A stretch of DNA of 64,000 nucleotides from Tetradesmus obliquus (taxonomy: Eukaryota > Chlorophyta > Chlorophyceae > Sphaeropleales > Scenedesmaceae). Of the stretch, positions 24,420 through 36,700 are shown in pieces (the stretch's first letter is position 1; each line of letters begins with the position of its first letter). Both the position numbers and the translations under genes were made by a program. The DNA lies in the NCBI GenBank assembly GCA_030272155.1, contig CP126191.1, positions 7,090,501 to 7,154,500 of the forward strand, in the 5' to 3' direction. The notes under the pieces are model-generated. The model ran no database searches and was not told the origin of the DNA. It worked only from the letters and a program-made list of their open reading frames with translations.

Positions 24420-24431
24420 CCTTATATAAGG
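24420..24431. promoter_or_regulatory. Palindrome CCTTATATAAGG, possible orphan TATA element
   Basis: A 12-bp perfect palindrome containing TATATAA, followed eight bases later by a donor-like CAG/GTAAGA. No reading frame that I trust lies downstream, so a non-coding transcript or chance are both possible. Confidence 0.25.
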
Positions 24432-24486
24432 AGCTGCAGGTAAGACAGCTTGAAAAGAGTTGAGATCAACGCTAAAAATTCTTGAC

Positions 24487-24515
24487 TCATCATGTTACCC
24501 ATCAAGCCATAGCAT
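24487..24515. repeat. Dispersed 29-bp repeat, copy 1
   Basis: The 29 bases are identical to 51277-51305. The flanks (TCATCATG before, AGCATNAAC after) are also partly alike. It is not a tRNA and encodes nothing visible. Confidence 0.75.
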
Positions 24516-25721
24516 CAACATGTTCTTGACTGTTGCAGACATGTACCTGCTGCACAAATTGCACAAACAGTGTGCATAGCAGAGGCCACCTCATGCCAAA
24601 CAATCTCCCATAGCGTCACATTATTTCAGCTGATGACTCAGCTGCAGCAGCACTGCTTCTAAACACATTGGTAAGCAGAACTCACCACCATTCCACAGAG
24701 TTGCTTCATCAAGCATGTTCAACTTGGAAGTCAATACCAACCCACTGCCAGTGCTGCGGGGACCCTTCTAGGCAGCACATGCTGCATATCAACCCGTACA
24801 GGCCCAACCGAGGGCAGCACTGCTGCTGCCCAGACCAGCCTGCACTGCTCATCCACCTGCTGCCGCGCAGCACAGGACTAATGACGCGCCCGCCACGCTG
24901 CTGCTGTGGCATTCTCCCCACTCAGCACCAGGCGGTGTCGCGTGCTGTTAATCACCCAACTCCCCACGGGCGTACAAGAAACATACTATGTAAATGGAAA
25001 AGGCCATGTATGTACGTTGCAAGCTGGAGCGTGCACGAGAACCCATGACACACATTTCGCAGCTGTAGCAACAGGGTCAGGCCAGGCCCAAGAAGGCTGC
25101 GGTATGGCGAGAATATGGCGCGCAGCCTAAAATTGCCAATACCAAAACATGAACCGAGTAGTCTGAACAGAAGCTGCTGCTGTCGAAACCAACCCCACAC
25201 TGACACGGAGGAATGGGAGCAGACACCACACAAGCTGTGGAGGGTCACAGGGAACCTCCATGGCTGACCGCTACGTAGCTGGAGTCCTCGCCACAGCTAC
25301 ACTGTGCATGCTTGCAACGCCAGTGTGCCCGGCCTTGTTCAGTGCACAACACACACAAACAGCAACACACACAACACTCCCTTCCGTGATGCTCTTTCGA
25401 CAGGAAAGCCAGCCAGTGCACACGATCGCCGTGTCAGGATCACGTAATGCTGCTGTATGCCTGAGCTGAGATCATCTCGACTGCCACTGCACCACACAAA
25501 CACACTGCTCCCTACCCCGGCCAGCAGCGAACACCGGCTCAGAACAGCAGACCTACACAAACAATACCGCTTTCATCACTTCTCTGCCACATGCACGTGC
25601 TCCTCCTCCGGCAACCAACCGCACTCCACCAAGGAAAGAACACGACTCGAGCACTCAAAAGAATATCCCTGTAGCAGGCCGATTCTGGCACTGCTCTTCC
25701 TCGCACTGATGGCACTGCTGC

Positions 25722-28700
25722 CTACTCCCCCTTGGCCCCGGCCTCCACACCTTCCACCAGCGCATCCACCGCGCTGTCGCTGAACACATAGAACAGGCGC
25801 GGGGAGGTCATGGCGATGCCGTTGAAGTCGCACGCGCCAGCCACGGTGTACGCGCCAGCATTGGGGAAGCACAGGAAGTCGCTGTTGCGCAGCAGCGGCA
25901 GCTGCACGTCCTTGTACACGCAGTCGGCGCTGTCGCAGGTGGGGCCCCAGATGGTGCTGGTGAACACGGGCACGCTGCCAACAATGGCTGGCAGCTCGGG
26001 CGAGCGCAGCACCAGGTACTCCGGGTTCTGGCCGTCATACCTGCACAGAAGAAAATCAGAGCACGCAGCACATGCGTCAGCCACCAGCCAGCATCTGCAT
26101 GCCTTGCAGGAAACATGGACAGACAGTACACCATGCGTGCTAGAGCTTGTTTGCGTACATTGATACGTACATAGACAGACCGACATGCTGCCGCCTCTTC
26201 CAACTGGCCATTCACGAGACAAGCCCCTGACACTCAGACCCTCCCTGCCACAGCCGCACGCCACTCACAGGATGCAGTTGAAGCTGCCGTACAGCCCGTC
26301 GGTGATCCAGTAGTCCTTCTTGATGCCGCCGCTGCCGTCGGGGCGGTCACGCACGCCGTACACGGGAGTCAGCAGTGTCGCAGCTGTCTCCGCAAAGTAG
26401 CGGCCAGGCTCGGCGATGACCTGCACCCCGCTCTCAGGAGGGAAGTGGGCGGCCAGGGCGCCGTTGATGGTGGTGGCGATGTCGCCAAACATGACGTTGC
26501 CGCAGCTGTCAAAGTGGCCGGTGAAGCCACCTCCGATGTCCAGCAGCTGCATGCTGAAGCCCAGGCTGTTGCCCAGGTCAAAGATCTGCGCAGCAGCAGC
26601 AGTTGGCAGCGGCAGCATGGGTCAGCCTGATGCCAAGACGCGCCTCAGCTTGCAACATGCATGGCTGCAAGGCAGGCACCTTCAGCTCCACCAGCGCTCA
26701 AACGTCAGCACGCACAATCAGCAACCACACGCTACCTGTCTGTCCGCACTGACCCAACTCACACAGCAATTATCGCCCAACAGTGCCAACCAGCAGCCTC
26801 CCGCCACCCACCTCGCGCGCCTTCTCGATGGCTGAGCTGTACGCGGCCAGGTTCTTGCAGGCGGAGCCTACATGGAAGGACACGCCCACCACGTCCAGGC
26901 CCAGGCGCTGCGCCGTGGCCAGCAGCTTGGGCGCCTCCTCGGGGTTGGCGCCGTACTTGAGCCCCAGCGGCACACGCGCCTCGGGGTCGTCCGCGCGGAT
27001 GCGCAGCACGCACTTGAAGCCCGGGAAGAAGTTGGCAATCTTGACCAGCTCGCTCTCCGTGTCAAAGGTGGTGAGCCCCACGCCGTGCTCGCGCGCGTAG
27101 CGGATGTCGCAGGGGCGCTTGCAGGGGTGCGCGAAGATGATGCGGCTGGGCGACACGCCCAGGTCCAGCACCTGCTGCACCTCCCCCAGGCTGGCGCAGT
27201 CAAAGCCCGCGCCCAGCGCTGCCAGCAGGCGCACCACGCCGGGGTCGGGGTTGCACTTGATGGCGTAGAAGGGCACCACGCGCGGCATGGCTGCGCACCA
27301 GGCCTGCAGCGCAGGAGGAGTAAAGAGAAAACAGGGGCAGAACGCGTGAGCGGAAGCGTGGCATACCATGCCGACAAATGCGCAGGTGGGTGGCCAGACA
27401 GCAGCATGCATTACAACAACAGCATGCATGCAAAGACTCCAGCATTCATGCACATGTTAATATACTAGACTAGCATCACGACAACAGTCGCTTTGTGCAG
27501 CCAACTAATCAGCAGGTGCCCCTGCTGGATTTACAACAGCATTTCCACACTTATAGAGTGTGCGATGTGGACGTGTGAGAATGGATTACCAGGCCCATTG
27601 TGAGTGCAGAAGTGAGAGAGCAGGAGCAGGTGGCTGAGGATGCTGCGGTGTGTTGGGTGTGCCGCAGATGACGCGCCTCCAGCCCAGATCGCCGCCTTCA
27701 TGCCTCACTCCATGTGCCGTGGCCGGCTGGCGGGGCAATGCTGATGTGATGGGGCTGCTGCCCCCAGCAGGTGACTGGAGCATGTGATGCAACAGGTCAT
27801 TGAAGACGCAGTGTGCACATGTCCAGCACACAGGCTGGGTGGCGGATCGCTGCAGAGAGCACAAACACCTCATGGCGAGGTCGTGAGGCTGGAGCGGGTG
27901 CTTGCAGGAAGCTTCCTTCAGGCAGCGGCGGCTCCCAGGCGAGCTGACGGCTGATTGTTCTGCAGCAGGCGCGTTTGATGGGGCACAAAGTGCAACGGTC
28001 AGAGGCCGGAATAGGGGGCAGACAGGGCAACCTGCCCTGCTCCCATGTTCCCTGGATGTGCTTGAAATCTTGCTTGCAGCAGCATGCTGCTGCAAAGAGA
28101 AGTGACAGCAGCATAGCCGCTGGGGTGTGGGCCAAAAGAAACGTTTGTGTTTGCAAGTGGCGAGCACTCCACCTGCTTATAGTGGCTTGCACAACCCTTG
28201 GCAGGAGCGGGAGGCACCCCTACCATACCCACACCCACTGACCCCACACCTTGAACAGGCGCACGACGTTGGCCAGGTCCACCACGTAGAAGGTGTCATC
28301 CAGCTGATGCTGCGTGATGAGCTGTGAAGCTACACCCTTGACGCCCTCAGGGCCGCCTGCATCAGCACCGCAGCATGAACAACGCAGCAACAGTGAGGCA
28401 GCATCCACAACGCTAGCACCTTTCCATGCGAAGCTGCTACTAGTGCAGAGCGTCAGATGCGTATGAACACGGCGTCACCCTTAAAGCAGGCAGCATATCA
28501 CAGCACATGCACAGTCCCCACCAGCGGCAAATTAAACCAACACCAAGGAGCACTCACCATGAGAGACGCGCTGCACCTTCAGGTCCATCAGCACAGCAGC
28601 TGCTGCAGGCTTCTTCACTGCTGCCAGGTGCCATGAGCCACGCACTTTGGCCATGGTAGCAACATCAGGCACCTTTGGCGCTGCCTGCTCAGCAAGCTTG

Positions 28701-29011
28701 AGGCCGCACCCGCCAGAAGCAGCCTGCGGGACACGCAGAAGCAAGGTGAGGCAAAAAGCAGAAAGCAAGCGCCTCACTGCAGCTGCTCTGCCAGTCTAAC
28801 AGCATAAGCTGCTGCTGCCACCAGACAAACAAACGATCACAGTAGTGGTGGCACTGTCCCAGCGTCCGTTGCAGTCACTTACGGAGGGGGACTTCAGCTG
28901 CTCCAAGATGCAAGCCCTTGGGCTGCCCAGCATGTAATCGAAAGCGTCAGCCTCGCTGCACCGGCGCTCAAGGCTGGAGCAGGGCATGAGAAGAGACACT
29001 GATGAGCTCAT
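25722..29011 (-). CDS. ODC1: Ornithine decarboxylase
   Basis: Converts L-ornithine to putrescine with pyridoxal phosphate, the first step of polyamine synthesis. Exons on the minus strand: 29011-28883, 28723-28558, 28356-28250, 27303-26812, 26585-26269 and 26040-25722; 509 residues, all phases consistent. Group IV (alanine-racemase fold) decarboxylase signatures are present: YAIKCNPD with the PLP lysine near residue 150, FAHPCKRP, SFHVGSAC, the glycine-rich LDIGGGF near 316, AEPGRY, and WGPTCDSAD, whose cysteine (near 439) is the active-site Cys from the partner subunit. Arginine decarboxylase of the same family is less likely because of the WGPTCD and DIGGGF contexts and the length. The first 100 residues (Cys/Ser and Ala/Lys-rich) are a poorly conserved extension. 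The start ATG is the first in frame before MSSSVSLL. Confidence 0.93.
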
Positions 29012-29198
29012 CCTGTCTTCTAACGTCTGCGCGCAATAAGCAAAACAGCCAGTCCAACCAGAGAACATAGGTCAGCGAGAGCGTGACGCAAGGACGCGGC
29101 AGGAGTCGGGAGCCTGCTGGACAGAAACTAGGTAAACGAAATCTTATGATCGTAGGTATCAGAAGCATCAAAGCTGTTCCGCAGCGCCTGCCAGCTGT

Positions 29199-29390
29199 AT
29201 GGCTGCTGCCAACGCAAAGGAGCCCCCCGTGGCTGGCGTGCCTGACCACCTGTCTGACCTGCTGCTAGTCTTAAACCGCGTGCAATGCTTGGAAACATCA
29301 GAAGCGCTGTTGCGCTGCTCGCAAGAAGCCCTCAGCACAACTGCAGCCTGCTTCCACCCACAACCCGCTGCCCCGGCTGCTCTGGGGTAG
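29199..29390 (+). CDS. Possible small protein, 63 residues, divergent from ODC
   Basis: Single-exon frame starting 187 bases from the ODC start on the opposite strand. The ATG has a good context and the protein (MAAANAKEPPVAG, VPDHLSDLLLVLN) has an amphipathic central helix with two cysteines. I recognise no family. It could be a real small gene sharing a bidirectional promoter with ODC, a first exon, or chance. Confidence 0.28.
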   Translation: MAAANAKEPPVAGVPDHLSDLLLVLNRVQCLETSEALLRCSQEALSTTAACFHPQPAAPAALG

Positions 29391-30753
29391 TGCACTGACT
29401 AGCTGCGCACACACCTGACTCCACGTATACGTTCCTAGTGGAGGGATGCTAGCTCAAGCTGCAGTCTCCTGCCCAGATGAGAGCCCAGAACTTAACGCCG
29501 TGAGGCGTGCTAAAGAAAGTGGATGTGTTATCGTCAATTGATGGCATTTGTCATAGTTGAGGATATGCAGAAGCAGACGTGACGGGGCGCTTATGAAGGC
29601 GCAGGCTGCAACCCAAAAGGGTAGGCTGGGGTACAAGAACGATGATCATCTCGAGCTTCCGTGAAAGCATATGCGGCTGGTGAACCGAAATAATACCTAC
29701 TCGATTTTAAAAAAGCATGTCGAGCAGCTGCAGGATCAGGCAACGGCACTGGTACTGCTTGCAGGACAGGCCCAACTTTACGGAAGTAGGTGGCCTTTAT
29801 TGGAAAGTCACCAACACGGCGCTACAAAGCTAGAAAAAGACTGATATAAGTCAATGCAGGCAATCTGTATCCTTCTTGTGTCGTTTGCATCACGTGTCAC
29901 ACCATCAGTGCGTTGATCCAGCTCATGAGAAGTGTGGGGTGTACCCTGCAGGCAGCTGCCTGGCATGAAATGCCAGCTTCTGGCCAGGACGTGCTGTGGG
30001 TGAGCTAGTGACTTCCTGTCACAATCAAATGCAGCGTGAGGTACATTTGAAAAGCTTTCCTTGCTTCACGGCGCAAAATGACGTGCAAAAGTCTGCAGGG
30101 GGTCTGCCAGGCCGCCGGCGGCGCCTGGCGCCAGGCATCATGGAAATGATTTCCCGGCGGCCCACCACTGGGTGCTGAGTGACAGTCAGTGACTTACACT
30201 GTGAGGGTCGACATCATAGCGTCAACGCCTGCATTGCTGAGGCGCAAATACAGTCTGCCAGTGCATATCACGAGGCAAGCAGGACATGCAGGCCCTGACA
30301 CTCAGCATATATGGAGCACTTGCAAGTGCCAATCGGCACCTGACATCATTGTCATTGGACTCTGCTCCTTGTCATCATCACATACACCACGTTTGGCACC
30401 ATTTGCATGAGCAAACCGGACCCATCCAAGGATGCCAACAATTCTATTGAGAACTACTTTTGGCTGAGCAGGTAGTCCGCTGGGTGCGGAATGCAGTTGA
30501 ATGCAACCACTCCCAACATGTGTACACATGGTCGGCATTTTGGACTGCGCGAGTGCCAAAGCAGATGTCGCTGGCCAACCCTGCTGGGGACGCCTACCTG
30601 ACCTTCAAGCAGATGTGTGATAGGCTCAACATCACAGCAATATACATCTATACAAGCTCATATTTCATGCGAGAACGCAATCATTAGCAATGCTCGTCAA
30701 TAATGTTACTCACACCGCCCAGACTGGTCAATCCCCGCCAAGGCATGGCACGC
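29391..30753. other. Intergenic region without recognised gene
   Basis: No coding signal that I can support. A minus-strand TGTAA (bases 30194-30198) lies about 560 bases past the stop of the HEAT-repeat gene and could be its poly(A) signal. Confidence 0.45.
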
Positions 30754-33700
30754 TCAGTCAGCATCACAATCATGAAGCTGATCAGCTTCTGCTGGCCTCA
30801 CCAGCAGCTCCATCACCAGCGGCATCTGCTGCTCAGCAAACATTCCCACTAGCTGCTCTGCTGCTGCTTGCGCCACAGCTTCCCAGCCGTACGGCACCGG
30901 CTGCTGCTGCAGACACTGCTGCCTGCACTGCTCATGAACAGCCTGCTCATAGTCGTGCATTAGCAGCACAACAATCGGCTGCAGCTGGCGCTCACTCAAC
31001 TGGCATATGTGGCCTGCGGTGCTGCTGTGTGCACTCCAGCTGCCTGCTGCCAGTCCCAGCCCAGCAGCCTGCTGCTGCACCTGCACCATTTCCCTGCCGC
31101 TCTGCATCGACAGCTGTGCACCTATGTGTGCTAGGCCAGCAGTTGGTTGCTGCTCGTAGTCTGCCAGTCGCTGCTGCAGCTGTGCACATGCCTGCTGAAC
31201 CTTGGCAGCAGCCTGCAAGGATGCCACAAAACACACGACACAGCATCAATGACCCCTGCTGTGGCTCTAGGTAAAAGCGACAAAAGGCGACAGCAACTCT
31301 GACAACTACATGGAACACACATGCTCACAGCGCTGCAGTAGTAACTTCATCGCATGTCTTGACAGAGCTTGACCGTGGCAACGCTACACAGCTGACTGCC
31401 GCTCGAAAGCATCTGCGAGCAGGCCAAACATGGTGGCAAGCTGCAAGCTCACCTGCAGCCCGCCGCTGTGCAGCTCCTGCAGGCCAATGCCCAGCACCAG
31501 CTGCAGCACTGCATCCTGCACCTGCCGCTGGTCTATTGCAGCAGCAAGCTGTGCTGTCGGGCTGGCTGTGGCGTCCACACTGCCAGGCATGAGTGCCAGG
31601 TCAGTGCTGCCTTCACCGGCCCAGCCTCCAGGGGAGGCGGGGCGCAGCACTGCCAGCTGCTGCCCCTGCTGCTGCTCAGCGGCAGCAGCACCTGTGCCTG
31701 CGGTGGCTGCTGCTGTCTCCGATGGCAAGGGCACAAACAGATCGTTGTGCCTGACGTGTGTCCACTGCTCAGGCTGGCTGTCTGAGCTGCACGCATCACC
31801 TGCTGCACTGTGAGGCCCCATGCCTGTGATGGCAAATGGTGAGGCTGCTGCGCCTCGCCCACCCAGCAGCCTGCTAGGGGAAGCAGCAGCTTCAGTGTGC
31901 TGCAAACCAGGACAACAGGCAGCGCGTGACACGCAACATCTGGTTTGTTCCATGCCGTGTGGTGCTAGCTGTCCTGCTGCACCAATCAGTCCCACGCGGC
32001 ACATGCATGTCCATACAACAACCCAGTGACAATGCTGTCGGTGCATGTACCAGTGCAGAAACATGGCAGGAATACCCCAAACAGCAAACATGCACTTATC
32101 CCATGCTCACCTGGCCTCTGAACTTCTTGGCGAGGGTGTCCAGCTTCAGCGCCAGCGACAGCAGCAGGGCCGTGTCATCACTCGCATCCAGCATCTGCTG
32201 CAAGCGCCCAGAAGGAGCCGCAGCAACCACAGCCTCTGATACACCCACAGCTGCGTCACCAGCAGTGCCTGGGCCTGCTGCTGCTGCTGCTGCTGCTGCA
32301 CCAGCGCCAGCACCCTGTTGTGACGAGTGCAGGTGGCTGCTCAATGGGTGCAGCACAACACTGTTTGCTGCTGCGCGGCCATCCTGCGCAAACGCTGCTG
32401 CACTGCTTTCTATGAAGTCAAGGGCTGGCTGCCGCTGTACACCTGCTAGTGCAGAGTCACCTGCTGCTGTGCTGCTGGCATACGCAACGTCCTGCGGCTG
32501 GATTGCCTCCTCAACCGTGCTGATGCTGTTGGCTGTTGCCGTGCTCCAGTTGGGAGACCCAGGTCCTGTGAATGCCAGCCTGGCCAGCCACGGGTTGCTG
32601 GGCACCGCGCCAGTGGGAGTGCCAACCCTGCCAGCGTCAAGATCAGCAGCCGCTGTGCCCACTTCTGCGCTGGTAGCTGCCTCCTCACACGATGCCGCAG
32701 CAGCGACAGCAGCAGCTGCAGCTGCAGCAGCGGTGGCAGCTGCAGCAACTTCGGGTGAGCAGGCTGACTCCTCCTCACTGGCTTCGCTTGTGCAGCCTGA
32801 GTCCAACAGCTGTAGCAGCGGCGTCCTTGCGCGCAGGCTGCCCCTGTTGCCGCTGCTGCTGATGTGCTCTGCTGGCTCTGGCAGCCCTGGATCTGGCAGT
32901 ACCGCTGTGGCTGTACAGGCTGCTGCTACTGCGGCTGCTGCATCACTGGCTGAGGTTGAGCCCGCGCTGCGGTCACCCACGTTGCCAGCTAAGGCAGCAG
33001 GCTCCCCAGGGTTCACTGCTGCTGCTGCTGCTGCTGGTGCTGCAATGTCTGCTCGCTGCGCTTGCAGTGAGGCCATGGCTGCCTCCAGCTGCGCAGCTGT
33101 GCTTGTGTCGCCTGTGCCAGCCTGCTGGATGCGCTGTGATATCTGCTTGATCCACTCCCTGGTAGATGTGGCTGCAGCATCGCCCTGCTCCGCAGGCAGG
33201 GCAGCTGAGCTTGCTGCATCTTCCAGGCTTGGTGCCACCGCCGCCGCAAAACCAGGGTTGGCAAGAGCACTGCCGCTGCCGACACCAGGCAATTGACTGA
33301 TGCTTGCCTCCGGACTGCATACTGAACTTGCACCAGTTGCGCTGATGGCTCTGCTACCTCTCTGTGACTGCTGCCTGCTGCTGGCAGCACTGCTGCCAAG
33401 GCTCTGCAGGGTGCTGCGCAGGCTCTGCAGCTTCAGCAACGCCTTCTCCACTTGCGCCAGGCCAGGCGAGCCACCCCCTGAGCTGGACAAGCTGTGCTGC
33501 GCCGCCTGCAGGGCATCCGCTGCAGGTTCAACTGCCAGCTGTGTAGAGATCGCTGCTGTGCCTGCTGCTGCCAGGTCACCTTCAGCCTGATACAGTTCGT
33601 TAAGCTGCAGTGACATGCTGGGTGCTGCAACAGCAGGCGCGTCAGCATCGCAGCAGCTTTGCTGCTGCTGTCCATATACTGCAGTGTGTTGCTGCATGTC

Positions 33701-36700
33701 TGGTGGCGCATCTGCTTCTGCACCCGCTGCAGCAGCCTGCTCTGCTGCACAGGTGGCTGATGAGAGCTGCTTCAAGGAGGCCAACAGTTGGTAGCTGTGC
33801 TCTGTGCTGGCTGCCATGTCCTGCTCCTGCTGCTGCAACTCAACACAATCGTGCTGCTGCTGGTTGAGCTGGGCGCTGCCGACAAAGAAAGCACCTCCTG
33901 CGCTGCAGCTCACAATAGCGTCACTTGTCTCTGTCGGCTGCCCTGCCGTTTCTACTGCTCTTGGCCCCCTGCTGTCCTCTGACAGCAGCCGCAGGGAGTC
34001 AAGCAGCTGGTAGCTCTCTGTTATTGTGTCAGGCGACGCGACAACCTCATGCTGCTGCTGTTGCTGGGCCTCCCGCTGCTGGTGGCCTGCCTCTGAGCCT
34101 GGGCTGCTGAGCAGGTCTGCCAGGCTTGCAGCTTCATAGCCAGCTGCGGCGCCTCCAGCAGCAGCGGCAGCAGCAGGCACAGCACCACCAAGAGACACCT
34201 CCTGTGCGCCATCCTCACTTCTGCCATCCACAGCAGCGCCACCTGCACTGCTGCCCCTCCCTCCGCCACTGGTCTGGCGGCTGAGGGTCTCCAGCAGGCC
34301 CTGCACACGCGCCCCGACATTGCGCAGCACTTCCAGGCTGCTGCCATGGTCGCGGGCACTCCTGCTGCTCTGCCTGCTGCAGGACCTGTCAGCCGACTTG
34401 AAGCTGCGCCTGCTGGGGCTGGCGCTGTATGGTGGAGGGCTAGCAGTGTCGCTGAAGGCGACGTCATGCGCAGCTGCAGGTGACTGCACTGCAGCGCCTG
34501 CTGCGGCTGCTGGGGTGCCTGTTGCCAGCTCCAGGTGCTCTGTGCTGGGCAGCTGCCACCGCTGCCGCGCCCTGCGTGCTTGCTGCCCATCAGCGCTCAC
34601 GCTGAAGACGCTTACACTGCCGTCCTCATCTTGCTGCTGCCCTGGCATTGCCGCAGGAGTCGGGGCTGCGCCAGCTGCTTCAGGGTGGCCTGCAGCTGCC
34701 AGCAGGCAAGCAGGGGTGAGGCCAGGCTGTGCACTGGTGTCCACCTCGCCGGCTGCTGCAGCTACAACTGCCTGGCTGCGTTCTGCTGCAGCAGCATTTA
34801 CTTCCGCCTCTGCTGCTGCACCTGCAGCGGCAGCCGCGTGCATCCTTTGTGGGATGCAGTCCTCTGGAAGCAAGGCACAGCTGTGCTCCGCAGCTGCACT
34901 TCGTGCTGGACTTGATGCACGAGCATCGTGTTCTGTTACTGCTGTCCGCAGCAATCGCGCATCAGTGTGCGATACGTGTGCAGGGCCATAACTCTGCTGC
35001 TGCTGCTGCCGCTGCAGCTGCTCATGCTGTTGCTGCTGCTCCCACAGCTGCTGCTGAGCCTGTTGCTGCAGGTGCGGCTGCGGCCACCATGCCTGCTGCT
35101 GTGCACCACCTCCAAGGGGCACACCTGCGCCCCCAGGTGCTGCACCTGCCATGCTGTCCAGCGGGCCTCCACCTGCTGCTGCTGCTGCAGCAGCAGCTGC
35201 AGCCAGCATAGCTTCTGTGCCTGCTGCTGCAAACGCTGCTGCACCCGCTGCATCTGCTCTCAGAGGCGAGGCCAGGGGGCTGCCTGACACAATGCCCAGC
35301 TCCACCCTGCCGTGCACATGGTGGTTCACATCCAGCCGCGCCGCACCCATGCCAGCAGCACCTGCTGCCAGCATCGCCAGCCCGTGCTGCTGCTGGTTTT
35401 GGTCCATCATCTGCAGCGCATCGCTTGGGTAGAACGGCCCGGTGCCTGCCGCTGAGTGGGGTGAGCCGGGCACGCCCCCGGCCATGCCAAAGGGGCGCGC
35501 GTACACGCCTGACAGCGGCGACTGCACTGTGTAGGTCTGGTGCGCTGGGCCACATGTCTCGCAGGTCTGGGAGGCTGCGTCGGCAGATGCCTGCAACCTG
35601 CACAGACACAACAGCAGCATTGCCGTTGTGTTGACAGGCATTCGGCAAAGAAGCTTATGAACACAGCAAAGCGAACCACATGCACACAAGCAGCCTCATG
35701 CAGAGCCAGTGGCTGCGCTTAGCAAGCTTTGCAGGCAAACCACGATGTTGCCGGTTTCATGCATAGCTTGTACGCTGATTCACCCATGCGGGCTGCCACA
35801 ATCTGCCTTGCCGCCAGCTGCGTCAAAGTCCAGCTGCCGCCGTGCTGGGCTCTGGTCAGCGCCTGCCTCGCGTGCAGCGTCGCCCTGGCTGTGCGCAAGC
35901 TGCGGGGACGCTGGGGTTGGCGTGGGCCGCCGCGGCGGTGATGGCGGTGCAAACACTTGGATGCCGTAGTCCAGCACTGCACCGGCTGGCACCGCTGGCC
36001 GTGCAAACCTGCACTGTTTGGCGCTGCAGAGCAAGCAACAATGTCCAATGGTGAGACAGTGGTGTGAGCTGTGTTTTGTAAGCAGGTGCTGTTGCTCAAG
36101 ACTTGTTGCTGTCACATCTCTGGCAGTGCAATGATGTCTTCACTTTGGCACACTGGCTGCCACAGGTCTGTCACTGCATTTGTCGCAGAGCCTACCTGTC
36201 ACTGCGTGAGCCAGGTGTCTGCCGGAGTAGCACACTGCCAGGTTGCCGTGTCCGCTCCTTTGCAGTGCTGCCTTTGCCGCTGCGCCTGCCGCTGCCACTA
36301 AACCCGCCGCCACCAGCGGCGGATGGTGTGCCTGGCGCAGCCGGAGCAGCTGCTTCTGCCGGCTTTGGAGGGTCTGGCAGTGCAGAGAACTTCGCCAGGG
36401 CTGCAGCTGCAGCTGTCCTTACGGCAGCAATCTTGTCATATCTAGCGTCTTCCAGCACCTGCAGGCAGTGCACATCAGGACTGCTGGTGTAACATGCGTT
36501 GCCTTCCAGCATCATCATTACTGGTACAGTCTGCACACGTCATAAAGAAGACCGCCAGGCTACGAGTCTTGTGCATGCAGAGATCCAGTCAAGCATCACA
36601 TGGTGCTGGGCACACCCTCTCAACAGCCTCACCTGTACTGCTTGTGGCTTGCGCATCACCAGCACCCGCAGCGCGGGTGTGGTGTGCAGCAGCCGGCGCT

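Larger units (their letters stand above)
22856..25721. other. Convergent intergenic region between expansin C and ODC
   Basis: 2.9 kb with no gene I can support. It should include the ODC 3' UTR on the right. It holds a 9-bp inverted repeat (23316-23335), a TATA-containing palindrome (24420-24431) and one copy of a dispersed 29-bp repeat (24487-24515). Confidence 0.5.

Noticed and set aside
31926-33296. Plus-strand open frame of 456 codons
   Set aside because: It is antisense to the HEAT gene's Ala/Gln/Ser exon. It is open only because GCN/CAG repeats lack stops in the complementary frames, and it has no domain.
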